DNA of 8,771 bases from an uncultured Brevibacterium sp. (GCA_902489185.1 CABTZC010000071.1:1-8771), one strand, 5' to 3'; positions 1-6,422 are shown, numbered from the stretch's first letter. A program made the numbers and translations. The notes: generated from the letters alone by a model not told the origin.

Positions 1-700
1 CGAAAGTGTCGGGGGCACTCACCCACGAGAACCGGTTAGTGGGCCACGAAATCACAAACACTGTGCCAACCACCTGGTCTTCTGGCACGAACGGGCCGCC
101 TTCGGAGTCGCCGTTGAAGCGCGAGTCAGCACTATTGCTTCGGTTGTCGCCCATGACCCAGTAGTGGTCCTGCGGCACGTCGACGGAAAACTCCACTTCA
201 GACGGCGGGGCGCCAGGTTTGATGTACGTTTCGTCGATCGCGACACCGTTGACCATGATTCGGCCTTGGTCATCGCAACATTCGACGTGGTCACCACCCA
301 CCCCAATGACACGTTTGATCAGCTGCTGGCCAGCGTTTGAGGGCGCCAGACCAACGAACTCAAGGAACGGGTTGGGTTTGTACTCTTCGGCAGTCCCAGG
401 GGGTAGCCACCCGCCTGGGTCGTTAAACACCACGATGGAACCGCGCTTTGGGTGTGCGAACGGAAGCTGGTTGACCATGATCCGGTCATCGATTTGCAGC
501 GTGTCTTCCATGGAAGCAGACGGGATGTAGAACGACCGCACAACCCAGGCCTTCAGCGCCGTGGACACGATCAGCGCGATCACCACAATGATCGCGATTT
601 CCCTGAGTGACGCCAGGAACTTTTGGGTTGCCGTGCGTGAGTCCTTCTTGGCTTTCTTGGACTTCTTGGGTTCGTGCTGATCTTCCGCCGTATCTTCCAT
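1..700 (-). CDS. lepB: Type I signal peptidase, copy 1 (3' end truncated by window)
   Basis: This membrane serine protease removes signal peptides from secreted pre-proteins on the outer face of the cytoplasmic membrane. The 233 visible residues have no internal stop. A Lys-rich cytoplasmic stretch (about residues 11-22) is followed by one membrane segment (about 33-54). The catalytic Ser63 lies in the box IPSASMEDTL, and the general base is Lys129 in LIKRVIGVGGD. A CC pair (141-142) and the conserved WVMGDNR (180-186) with SADSR (189-193) complete the family pattern. The reading frame runs off the left edge, so the last residues are missing. The start is ATG at 700; an adjacent GTG at 703 is also possible. 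A purine stretch (AAGAAGGG) lies upstream, rather far from the start. The gene begins 11 nt after the stop of the second signal peptidase gene, so the two are probably cotranscribed. Family assignment is firm; which copy is the major peptidase cannot be told. Confidence 0.96.
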   Translation of the reverse strand, partial: MEDTAEDQHEPKKSKKAKKDSRTATQKFLASLREIAIIVVIALIVSTALKAWVVRSFYIPSASMEDTLQIDDRIMVNQLPFAHPKRGSIVVFNDPGGWLPPGTAEEYKPNPFLEFVGLAPSNAGQQLIKRVIGVGGDHVECCDDQGRIMVNGVAIDETYIKPGAPPSEVEFSVDVPQDHYWVMGDNRSNSADSRFNGDSEGGPFVPEDQVVGTVFVISWPTNRFSWVSAPDTF

Positions 701-711
701 CACCGGGAATT

Positions 712-1377
712 CTACCCTTCTTCCGTTCGGTCAATGGACGAGCCGTGCCCAATAACCACGCCCACAGCGTCCGACACCCGGATCATGCCCCCGCCCGGGC
801 GGCTGAGCAGGTTACGCGAGTCGGTGGAGTTGGCTCGGTTGTCGCCCATGAGCCACAGGCGGTCCGGTGGAACTTCAACGTCGAAGTCCACGTCCGAGGC
901 GCGGGAGACGTCCGAGGCGCGGGCGGCTTGAGAGCCTCTCCCACCCGCATCTGCCAGGTAAGGTTCATCTAGTGGTTCGCCGTTGACCAGGAGTTTCCCC
1001 TCGCCGTTACAGCACTTCACGCGGTCACCGGCCACACCAATGACGCGCTTGACATAAAACACGTCACGCGGGCCGATCCCAAACCACGAACCCACTTTCT
1101 GCCCCAACGACGAATTCTGTCCCGACACGAACGACCCACGCCCGTCGATAACCACAATGTCACCTCGGCCAATAGAACCCGTTAACGCGTCCGGCCGCCA
1201 CACAGCAATCCGGTCATCCACGGAAATCGTGGGCTCCATGGACTCACTGGGCACCGTGAAGGTCTGGACCACCAGGCCACGCACCAACCCGGCCAACACA
1301 AGCGCGGCCACAACAATGGCGGATAACAAAAACCACGGGCGACGCCGCAAAGGCACACCCGTGGTTCTTTGTGTCAT
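712..1377 (-). CDS. lepB: Type I signal peptidase, copy 2
   Basis: This is a second, complete type I signal peptidase of 221 residues, clearly paralogous to the downstream copy. A short basic N-terminus (RRR at 11-13) leads to one membrane segment (about 15-37). Catalytic Ser46 is in VPSESMEPT, the general base Lys110 is in YVKRVIGVAGD, a CC pair is at 122-123, and WLMGDNR is at 175-181 with STDSR after it. Both catalytic residues are present, so it should be active. It differs from copy 1 in having almost no cytoplasmic N-terminal extension. It also has a longer loop before the GDNR box, which includes a six-residue tandem duplication (RASDVS/RASDVD, residues 153-164). The ATG at 1377 has no good Shine-Dalgarno sequence and lies 11 nt after the rplS stop, suggesting translational coupling. 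Tandem lepB genes after rplS are known in actinobacteria and may divide substrates, but that division is inference. Confidence 0.95.
   Translation of the reverse strand: MTQRTTGVPLRRRPWFLLSAIVVAALVLAGLVRGLVVQTFTVPSESMEPTISVDDRIAVWRPDALTGSIGRGDIVVIDGRGSFVSGQNSSLGQKVGSWFGIGPRDVFYVKRVIGVAGDRVKCCNGEGKLLVNGEPLDEPYLADAGGRGSQAARASDVSRASDVDFDVEVPPDRLWLMGDNRANSTDSRNLLSRPGGGMIRVSDAVGVVIGHGSSIDRTEEG
890..923 (-). repeat. 18-bp tandem duplication inside lepB copy 2
   Basis: The 16-base word ACGTCCGAGGCGCGGG (plus strand) occurs at 890-905 and again at 908-923, giving an 18-bp period that keeps the reading frame. It adds one six-residue unit to the loop before the conserved GDNR box. The two copies are identical over the 16 bases, which points to a recent slippage or duplication event. 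Confidence 0.9.
1331..1366 (-). terminator. Terminator-like hairpin in the 5' coding region of lepB copy 2 (candidate attenuator)
   Basis: A perfect 9-bp inverted repeat, AACCACGGG at 1331-1339 and CCCGTGGTT at 1358-1366, has an 18-nt spacer. Read on the minus strand, the GC-rich stem runs directly into a short T run (GGTTTTTG), the layout of an intrinsic terminator. It lies about 25-60 nt after the rplS stop, within roughly the first 16 codons of lepB copy 2. It could trim transcription between L19 and the peptidases, or ribosomes translating lepB could melt it. The T run is short and the loop long, so function is uncertain. Confidence 0.35.
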
Positions 1378-1388
1378 TCGACCAGAAA

Positions 1389-1730
1389 TTAGCGCTTCTC
1401 GCGGATACGAGCAGCCTTACCGCGCAGGTCGCGCAGGTAGTAGAGCTTAGCGCGACGGACAATACCGCGGCTCAGAACTTCAATCTTGTCGACAACAGGT
1501 GAGTGGACGGGGAAAATACGTTCCACGCCTACACCAAAGCTAATCTTGCGGACGGTGAAGGTTTCGGAAACACCCTGGCCCTGGCGACGGATTACGACAC
1601 CTTTGAACACCTGGATACGTTCGCGGTTACCTTCAACAACGCGAACGTGAACGTTCACGGTGTCACCGGCGCGGAATTCCGGCAGGTCCGACTTCAACGA
1701 CTTTGCGTCAAGAGCATCAAGCTTCTGCAT
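1389..1730 (-). CDS. rplS: 50S ribosomal protein L19
   Basis: L19 is a large-subunit protein at the interface with the 30S subunit. The 113 residues match the family in length and pattern: FRAGDTVNVHVRVVEG near residues 19-34, ERIQVFKGVVIRR near 37-49, the central ETFTVRKISFGVGVERIFP (about 56-74), and a basic C-terminus ending in REKR. The start is the ATG at 1730 and not an upstream in-frame codon, because the family begins at about MQKLDALD. A good Shine-Dalgarno (AGGAG, 1738-1742) also sits 7 nt before it. The gene follows trmD after a 182-nt leader and precedes the two lepB genes by 11 nt, so it probably heads the rplS-lepB-lepB unit while also receiving read-through from trmD. Confidence 0.98.
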   Translation of the reverse strand: MQKLDALDAKSLKSDLPEFRAGDTVNVHVRVVEGNRERIQVFKGVVIRRQGQGVSETFTVRKISFGVGVERIFPVHSPVVDKIEVLSRGIVRRAKLYYLRDLRGKAARIREKR

Positions 1731-1912
1731 TGTTAATCTCCTACTTGCAGTGCCCCGGATCACTCAAGCACGATCAGTCTAGGTTTTTGACCTAGAGAGA
1801 TGGAGTCGTCTGCTCACTGGGACTTTCTTGCCCTCCGAGGCAGGCGAAAGTCGGCAAACGCAAGGCACTAGTTTAGTCGCGGGTGGGCACGGTGGCAAAT
1901 GCGGGTGGGGTG
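1731..1912 (-). promoter_or_regulatory. trmD-rplS intergenic region: structured leader of rplS
   Basis: No credible gene lies in these 182 nt. Two inverted repeats are visible. The first pairs GACTTTC (1821-1827) with GAAAGTC (1846-1852), and an inner TGCC/GGCA pairing (1829-1832 with 1839-1842) extends the stem after a small internal loop. The second pairs TCTAGGT (1778-1784) with ACCTAGA (1790-1796) around a 5-nt loop. Neither is followed by a T run on the minus strand, so they do not look like a trmD terminator. The length and folding are suggestive of a ribosomal-protein leader or a processing site. A -10-like TAGACT (1776-1781, minus strand) has no matching -35 box, so I do not call a promoter. 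The rplS ribosome-binding site AGGAG is at 1738-1742. Confidence 0.5.
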
Positions 1913-2764
1913 TTATGCGTCGCGGTCTTCGTGTGCCTGCCCCGACTGCTGCGCCTCGCGTACGTCGTTCTCCCCGCGCTCCTCCCGGGCCTTCCTCAAC
2001 ACCTCCAGGTCGCGCGCGTCGAGGTCGTCCGGGTTCAACTGTTCGATCAGGTCCGGCCGGACTCGCTGGGTGCGTTCCAGTCGCTGATCGCGCCGCCACC
2101 GTGCGATCGCCCCGTGGTTGCCTGACAGCAGAATCGGCGGCACCTCGTGTCCGCGCCATTGCGCCGGTTTGGTGTACACGGGGTATTCCAGCAGGCCGTC
2201 TTCGTAGCTTTCCTCATCCAGCGAACCGGGGTTGCCAATAACCCCGGGGATCAGCCTGGCGATCGCTTCGACCATCACCATTGTGGCGACCTCACCGCCG
2301 TTGAGCACGTAGTCGCCAATTGAGAACATCTGCACGCGCGCCCGCTCGCCAGCCCAGTCGATGACGCGCTGGTCGATCCCTTCGTACCTGCCGCACGCGA
2401 ACACCAAGTGGTCTTCTGCCGCAAGTGCCCGCGCGTGCGCTTGTGTGAAAGGGGTTCCAGCGGGGCTGGGAACAATGACCGTCGCCGAGGTGTCCCCCAC
2501 CGGTTCCAGCCCCTCGCCTTCGCGTGGTTCAGGGCGAGTGTTTAACACGGAATCAAGCGCTTCACCCCAGGGCTCTGGTTTCATGACCATACCCGCTCCC
2601 CCGCCGTAGGGGGTGTCGTCTACTGTGCGGTGGCGGTCGTGTGTCCAGTCGCGTAGGTCGTGAACATTGACCTGCAACAGGCCGTCAACCTGCGCTTTGC
2701 CAATCAGGGAAAGCTGAAGTGGCGTGAGGTATTCGGGAAAAATCGAGAAAACGTCAATACGCAT
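1913..2764 (-). CDS. trmD: tRNA (guanine-37-N1)-methyltransferase
   Basis: TrmD methylates G37 next to the anticodon of tRNAs reading CNN and CGG-type codons, using S-adenosylmethionine, and so prevents +1 frameshifting. It is a homodimeric trefoil-knot (SPOUT) enzyme. The 283 residues begin with the family hallmark MRIDVFSIFPEYL. They contain DDTPYGGGAGMVMKPEP (49-65), the cofactor knot motifs CGRYEGIDQR (124-133) and IGDYVLNGGE (149-158), and ESYEDGLLEYPVYTKP (185-200). Asp189 in that last motif corresponds to the known catalytic Asp of the family. RGHEVPPILLSGNH follows in the tRNA-binding C-terminal domain. The start is ATG at 2764, not an ATG 14 codons upstream inside rimM, because the family starts at MRI. 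Only 1 nt separates it from the rimM stop, implying coupling. It carries an extra acidic linker (about residues 72-95) and a hydrophilic charged tail. Confidence 0.98.
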   Translation of the reverse strand: MRIDVFSIFPEYLTPLQLSLIGKAQVDGLLQVNVHDLRDWTHDRHRTVDDTPYGGGAGMVMKPEPWGEALDSVLNTRPEPREGEGLEPVGDTSATVIVPSPAGTPFTQAHARALAAEDHLVFACGRYEGIDQRVIDWAGERARVQMFSIGDYVLNGGEVATMVMVEAIARLIPGVIGNPGSLDEESYEDGLLEYPVYTKPAQWRGHEVPPILLSGNHGAIARWRRDQRLERTQRVRPDLIEQLNPDDLDARDLEVLRKAREERGENDVREAQQSGQAHEDRDA

Positions 2765-2765
2765 G

Positions 2766-3263
2766 TCACATGTCCAGAAGGCCCGCGGGCGGATCGATCT
2801 CCACACGGTTGTTGTCCAAGTCCACTACTGGGACGATCTCTTCAACGAACGGAATCATGACTTCCCGGCCAGAGTCCGCAAGCTCCACGTGGATGAGGTC
2901 TTGCGCAGCCCCTGGAGTCACCGCGCTCACAGTACCAATGACAGATCCACTGTGGACGACCTCGGCGCCCACAAGGTCGTCAATGTACCACGCGTCTTCG
3001 TCTTCATTGTCGCTCACATCCACAGTAATCAGGGTGTTGCGGATTTCTTCAGCGCGGTTGCGGTCCGGCACTTCGTCGAACGTCAGCATGAGGCGGTCGC
3101 GGTGCCAGCGGGCGCGCGTCAGAGTGAGGGTGCCAATGTCGGGGTCGGTGCCAAAGGTGGCGCCCGGTGTGAAGCGTTCGTCGGGGTCGTCGGTGCGGAC
3201 TTCGACGGTCATTTCACCGCGGATTCCGTGGGGTTTGCCCAAACGGGCGACAACTTGGCTCAT
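2766..3263 (-). CDS. rimM: 16S rRNA processing / ribosome maturation factor RimM
   Basis: RimM binds the 30S head, contacts S19, and assists late 16S rRNA processing. The 165-residue protein has the usual two domains. The N-terminal RimM barrel opens with VVARLGKPHGIRGEMTVEV (4-22). The C-terminal PRC barrel begins near AWYIDDLVGAEV (91-102), with GAAQDLIHVEL (118-128) and the conserved end MIPFVEEIVPVVDLDNNRVEI (about 136-156) before PPAGLLDM. The start is ATG at 3263, with AGAGGA immediately upstream at a rather short spacing. The gene precedes trmD by 1 nt, as in most bacteria. It is unusual in lacking its normal upstream partners: the KH gene and rpsP lie 3 kb away behind a terminator, so rimM must be driven from the 3264-3367 region. 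Confidence 0.97.
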   Translation of the reverse strand: MSQVVARLGKPHGIRGEMTVEVRTDDPDERFTPGATFGTDPDIGTLTLTRARWHRDRLMLTFDEVPDRNRAEEIRNTLITVDVSDNEDEDAWYIDDLVGAEVVHSGSVIGTVSAVTPGAAQDLIHVELADSGREVMIPFVEEIVPVVDLDNNRVEIDPPAGLLDM

Positions 3264-3367
3264 GGTCCTCTTTCACGTCCGGGAACAGTTAAAGGGTACT
3301 AAACGCACTATCGACTCTTTCGAAAGATAAACTAAATTCACACAGTTAGTTTTGAGAAAGACACATC
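3264..3367. promoter_or_regulatory. Divergent promoter region between rimM and the lipoprotein pair
   Basis: This 104-bp region must hold start signals for rimM-trmD (minus) and for the two lipoprotein genes (plus). It is AT-richer than its flanks and dense in symmetry. There is a perfect 12-bp palindrome TCTTTCGAAAGA (3316-3327). An inverted repeat pairs AAACTAA (3329-3335) with TTAGTTT (3346-3352). A direct repeat of the form ACTAAA-NN-CAC lies at 3298-3308 and 3331-3341, 33 bp apart. A weak plus-strand promoter can be drawn as TCGACT (3311-3316), a 16-bp spacer and TAAATT (3333-3338), which would place the palindrome in the spacer. The repeats look like operator sites for an unidentified regulator; this is inference. 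No promoter for rimM stands out. Confidence 0.5.
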
Positions 3368-4843
3368 ATGAGCCGGTTCAGAGCTTTCGTTTCTACCCTT
3401 GCAATCATGTGCCTGCTCGCCACGTCGGCGTGTGCGAGCAACCCCCAATCCTCCGACTCTTCCGACACCGCAAACAGTTCAGACTCAGCCGAACCACCCA
3501 AGGATCCCGCATGGGGCCAGTGGGTAGACCTGGGCGATGTCGGTGACACGGTAGGTGGAGCCAACGACGAGTACGTTGCTCTCTTAGGCGAAACGGGCCC
3601 ACCGCACGCTGTGTACGACACCTCGGGAAACAAGGTGTGGGACATCCCGGAACTTTCGAGTGAAGCACCCAGGCTGTACTCCACGTATTCGTCTGATGAG
3701 TTGTTTATCGCCGAGGTGAAAAATGGTGACCTGGTGGGGTTCAACTGGGCGGATGGATCCGAAAAGTGGCGTTTGAACGCTCAAGAAGTGCTTTCGTGCG
3801 ATCCGGGCGAGACCGCGGCATGGCGGTTGGTGTCGAGAACATTTCCCAATGTCGACGAGGAATCTGTCATCGCACTCACGATTAACGTGATCGGTTTTCA
3901 GAAATCCGGGTGCTCGTCCAAGGGTGAGGTCCCTGGAAGCATCGCCTTTGACCCCAGCACGGGTGAAGAAAAGTGGAGAGGACCCAACGTCAATGTGGGC
4001 AAGGATGCTGTTGATACGCATCGAAGCATCACTGGAAAGTACGTCTACACCGCATCAGGACGTGGACCTGTCTACCAGCTGAGTCGAACCGAAACTGGCT
4101 CCGGAAAAACCACATATGCCAGTTTTGAGAAATTCGACGCACCTGACCTTGGCTATTTGAGAGAAGTGTCGGACAAGGGTTTCATCATCGGCGGACATGA
4201 ATCGGACGAGTACTTTGAAGTTGATTCATGGTCCGACTCACCGGGCGGTGAGCCTATCTTGACAAATCCCACTGACGATTACCCGATCATGTACGAGCTG
4301 CATAATTCTCCAGGCACCGGTTATGTGTATGGCTTTGAGGTGGGGCCCGACCACCACCTCGACTCAGCTTTGAAGTACCACTTGTTTAATGTCACGGAAC
4401 CAGACGCCTCGGAAATCAGTCCCAACCTCACTGACTATGCGATGCCACAGGCGCCTGACTATACAGACGATGAAGGGATCGATACCTACGACCCGTATCT
4501 AGGCAATGACCCCATCGTGCCCCGGGACGGAAAAGCGCCTCTTATCGTTCTTCCGTGGACGAAATCTAAGCTCGCAGCCTTTGACTACAAGACCGGCAAA
4601 CCGGTGTGGACCGTTGACGACGGTGCACGTGCCGATCGCACCACTTACATCCCTGCGATGAACGAAGTCGTATTCCGGCAAAAGAGCCGTGTGGTAGCTG
4701 TTGATGCTCTCACTGGAGAAGAGAAATGGGCTGAAGACTTTAACAAACCTGTTGGCGTATTAGACCAGGCTGGCGCGTTCTTGGTTGCAGCGCATGATGA
4801 TGAGTCAGGCGCATCCGTGTCCATCCGAGTGATTGAAAAGTAG
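3368..4843 (+). CDS. Lipoprotein with PQQ-like beta-propeller repeats (paralogue A)
   Basis: This 491-residue protein is predicted to be exported and lipid-anchored on the outer face of the membrane. Its signal peptide ends in the lipobox ATSAC with Cys22. A Ser/Asp-rich linker (about 24-45) follows, then a propeller domain. The repeats show the PQQ-like pattern of a D.xTG..xW turn: VYDTSGNKVWDIP (82-94), FNWADGSEKWRL (125-136), AFDPSTGEEKWRG (193-205), AAFDYKTGKPVWTVD (403-417) and AVDALTGEEKW (444-454). The mature chain has only three cysteines: the lipid-bearing Cys22 plus Cys144 and Cys182, which could form a disulfide. No catalytic motif or membrane anchor other than the lipid is seen. 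It is followed 10 nt later by a paralogue. The fold resembles BamB, but this organism type lacks that outer-membrane system, so a BamB role is unlikely. The function is unknown; a scaffold, binding or sensing role at the cell surface is inference. The start lacks a strong ribosome-binding site. Confidence 0.9.
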   Translation: MSRFRAFVSTLAIMCLLATSACASNPQSSDSSDTANSSDSAEPPKDPAWGQWVDLGDVGDTVGGANDEYVALLGETGPPHAVYDTSGNKVWDIPELSSEAPRLYSTYSSDELFIAEVKNGDLVGFNWADGSEKWRLNAQEVLSCDPGETAAWRLVSRTFPNVDEESVIALTINVIGFQKSGCSSKGEVPGSIAFDPSTGEEKWRGPNVNVGKDAVDTHRSITGKYVYTASGRGPVYQLSRTETGSGKTTYASFEKFDAPDLGYLREVSDKGFIIGGHESDEYFEVDSWSDSPGGEPILTNPTDDYPIMYELHNSPGTGYVYGFEVGPDHHLDSALKYHLFNVTEPDASEISPNLTDYAMPQAPDYTDDEGIDTYDPYLGNDPIVPRDGKAPLIVLPWTKSKLAAFDYKTGKPVWTVDDGARADRTTYIPAMNEVVFRQKSRVVAVDALTGEEKWAEDFNKPVGVLDQAGAFLVAAHDDESGASVSIRVIEK

Positions 4844-4853
4844 GTAGGTAACC

Positions 4854-6347
4854 ATGCGTAAGTTTTCACACGTGATGACAGCATTAGCTGTCTCGAGTTG
4901 CCTTGTACTTTCGGCATGTTCCGGTGGCCCCGGCCACCCTGGAGGCCCGGGCGGACAAAGCGGTGGTGATTCCAACGACGCAGAAGCACCCGCAGGAAAG
5001 TGGGGCGACTGGATTGAGCTTGACCAAAACGCTGTCGTTCGAGGTGCCTCCGGCGACTCTGCGCTCATCAAACCAGCTGACGGAGCCATCCCCTACGTCA
5101 TCGACGCGCAAGGCCAGAAGAAGTGGGAGTTCCCCGCTGGGACCATGACTGAGGGTGAAGATGAAACCCTCTACTACGACGATGAGCACATCTACACGAT
5201 GCTGGAAAAAGACCACTCGGTGATCGCTCTTGACTGGGCCACCGGAGAGCAAGCATGGAAGTTCACGGTGGCAGACAAAGCGAAGTGTGCAGACCCGCAA
5301 GGCTACTACTTGTACCCTGGGTCTGGGGACCAGGTTAATCGGCGGCTTAGGGACAACAATCCGCTTGTCGTAGGGTGGTCATCAACTTTTGACTCAAGCG
5401 GACCGTCCGAATGCTTTGATATTTCAAACGCAGAAAAAGACGAAACCGCCATGAATTTTGGGATCGACCCTGCCACAGGTAAACAGTTGTGGACGGTAGA
5501 CGCTACCCCGAATCTCTACGGATATTACGGATACGCTGCAGACCCACTGGGCAAATACCTCTACATGTTCTGGGATTTGCGCGGACAAGCACATGTGTCT
5601 CGTATCGACGTTAATACAGGTGACATGACAACTGCTGCGTCAAATGGACTGTCACCCGACTACCTGTGGCCACTTGAACATCCCGCCTTTATGACAGTGG
5701 GAATCAATGAGTTTGTCGTTATCAATCAGGAGGAAACAGCCCGCATAATGGCGCAAGAGTATGCCGACAATTATGGAGAAGGCAAACTCCTGATCCGGAA
5801 AGAAAAGTCCCAGAACCCGTGGGAATTGGGCATCACGCTCACCGACACCGGAGTTGCGTACAACCTCCAGGCACCTGCAGCGCCCGGAGAAGATTACGTT
5901 GCCAAGCTCATCGCCAAGCCAGGCGACGGAGAAGATGCAAAATACTCGGAGTGGAAAGCACCAGCACCTGACCTCACCGATAACGACGCAGAAGCCCCGC
6001 AGCTTGCGTACTTCGGGGATAACCAGATCATCGACGCCGACCCCAAGAACCCCCTCGCGGTTGTGCCCTCACCTGATGGGGGTGTGGTTGCGTACCAACT
6101 TACTGACGGGACCGAGGTGTGGAAAACCCATGGCGAAAAGCCCGGCACCCGCCCGTCCTACTCCGCGGCCGCGGGACAGGTGAGTTACGTTGAAGGTGAC
6201 GACTTCGTCACTGTTGATGCCACCTCGGGCAAGGAAGTCTCACGGGACTCCGTGCCCGGCATACACGCTGTGAGCACCGTTGGACCGTACCAAGTAGTTG
6301 AGAGCCGCAGCGAGTCACCTACCCGCATGCGCGTGTGGACCCAGTAG
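4854..6347 (+). CDS. Lipoprotein with PQQ-like beta-propeller repeats (paralogue B)
   Basis: This is a second exported lipoprotein of 497 residues. Its signal peptide has a good lipobox, LSAC, with Cys22, followed by a Gly/Pro-rich linker (about 23-38) where paralogue A has Ser/Asp. Propeller repeats are YVIDAQGQKKWEF (81-93), VIALDWATGEQAWKF (123-137), GIDPATGKQLWTVD (203-216), VVAYQLTDGTEVWK (411-424) and FVTVDATSGKEV (451-462). It aligns with paralogue A along its length. Shared features are WGxW just after the linker (50-53 here, 49-52 in A), the first three repeats at nearly the same positions, and a cysteine pair (Cys145, Cys187) matching Cys144/Cys182. The pair looks like an old tandem duplication, with well-diverged sequences. 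The ATG at 4854 follows a GGTAGGTA stretch 10 nt after the stop of A, so the two are cotranscribed and probably coupled. The gene ends before a strong terminator. No substrate or partner can be named. Confidence 0.9.
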   Translation: MRKFSHVMTALAVSSCLVLSACSGGPGHPGGPGGQSGGDSNDAEAPAGKWGDWIELDQNAVVRGASGDSALIKPADGAIPYVIDAQGQKKWEFPAGTMTEGEDETLYYDDEHIYTMLEKDHSVIALDWATGEQAWKFTVADKAKCADPQGYYLYPGSGDQVNRRLRDNNPLVVGWSSTFDSSGPSECFDISNAEKDETAMNFGIDPATGKQLWTVDATPNLYGYYGYAADPLGKYLYMFWDLRGQAHVSRIDVNTGDMTTAASNGLSPDYLWPLEHPAFMTVGINEFVVINQEETARIMAQEYADNYGEGKLLIRKEKSQNPWELGITLTDTGVAYNLQAPAAPGEDYVAKLIAKPGDGEDAKYSEWKAPAPDLTDNDAEAPQLAYFGDNQIIDADPKNPLAVVPSPDGGVVAYQLTDGTEVWKTHGEKPGTRPSYSAAAGQVSYVEGDDFVTVDATSGKEVSRDSVPGIHAVSTVGPYQVVESRSESPTRMRVWTQ

Positions 6348-6389
6348 GTCAGGTTAAAGCCACAGGCGACACAAACACCATGTGAATAC

Positions 6390-6421
6390 AAAAGTGCCAC
6401 CTCATACGAGGTGGCACTTTT
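6390..6421. terminator. Bidirectional intrinsic terminator between the lipoprotein pair and the KH gene
   Basis: A perfect 14-bp stem, AAAAGTGCCACCTC (6390-6403) paired with GAGGTGGCACTTTT (6408-6421), closes a 4-nt loop. The stem ends in a T run on both strands, so it can stop the plus-strand lipoprotein transcript and the minus-strand ffh-rpsP-KH transcript. The KH stop codon begins only one base away (6423-6425), so very little of the minus-strand transcript lies beyond that gene. Confidence 0.95.
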
Positions 6422-6422
6422 C

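Noticed and set aside
1..700. lepB copy 1 as a broken gene, since the complete open frames in the region belong to other frames
   Set aside because: Direct translation from 700 is open to the window edge with all signal peptidase motifs; it is only truncated by the window.
607..972. Plus-strand 121-residue open frame
   Set aside because: It lies antisense to both lepB genes, which have full catalytic motifs; the frame shows no recognisable domain.
1776..1804. Promoter for rplS built on TAGACT
   Set aside because: No reasonable -35 element lies at the right distance on the minus strand.
1779..2159. Minus-strand Arg/Pro-rich open frame covering the trmD-rplS gap
   Set aside because: Most of it overlaps trmD in another frame; its composition is that of a GC-rich shadow, and no ribosome-binding site is seen.
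2724..3302. Two overlapping plus-strand open frames of about 190 residues
   Set aside because: Both are antisense to rimM and the start of trmD, which match their families end to end.
3368..6347. Assignment of the propeller lipoproteins as BamB or as PQQ-dependent dehydrogenases
   Set aside because: BamB belongs to the outer-membrane assembly complex of Gram-negative bacteria. The proteins are shorter than quinoprotein dehydrogenases, and I saw no typical cofactor or calcium ligands.
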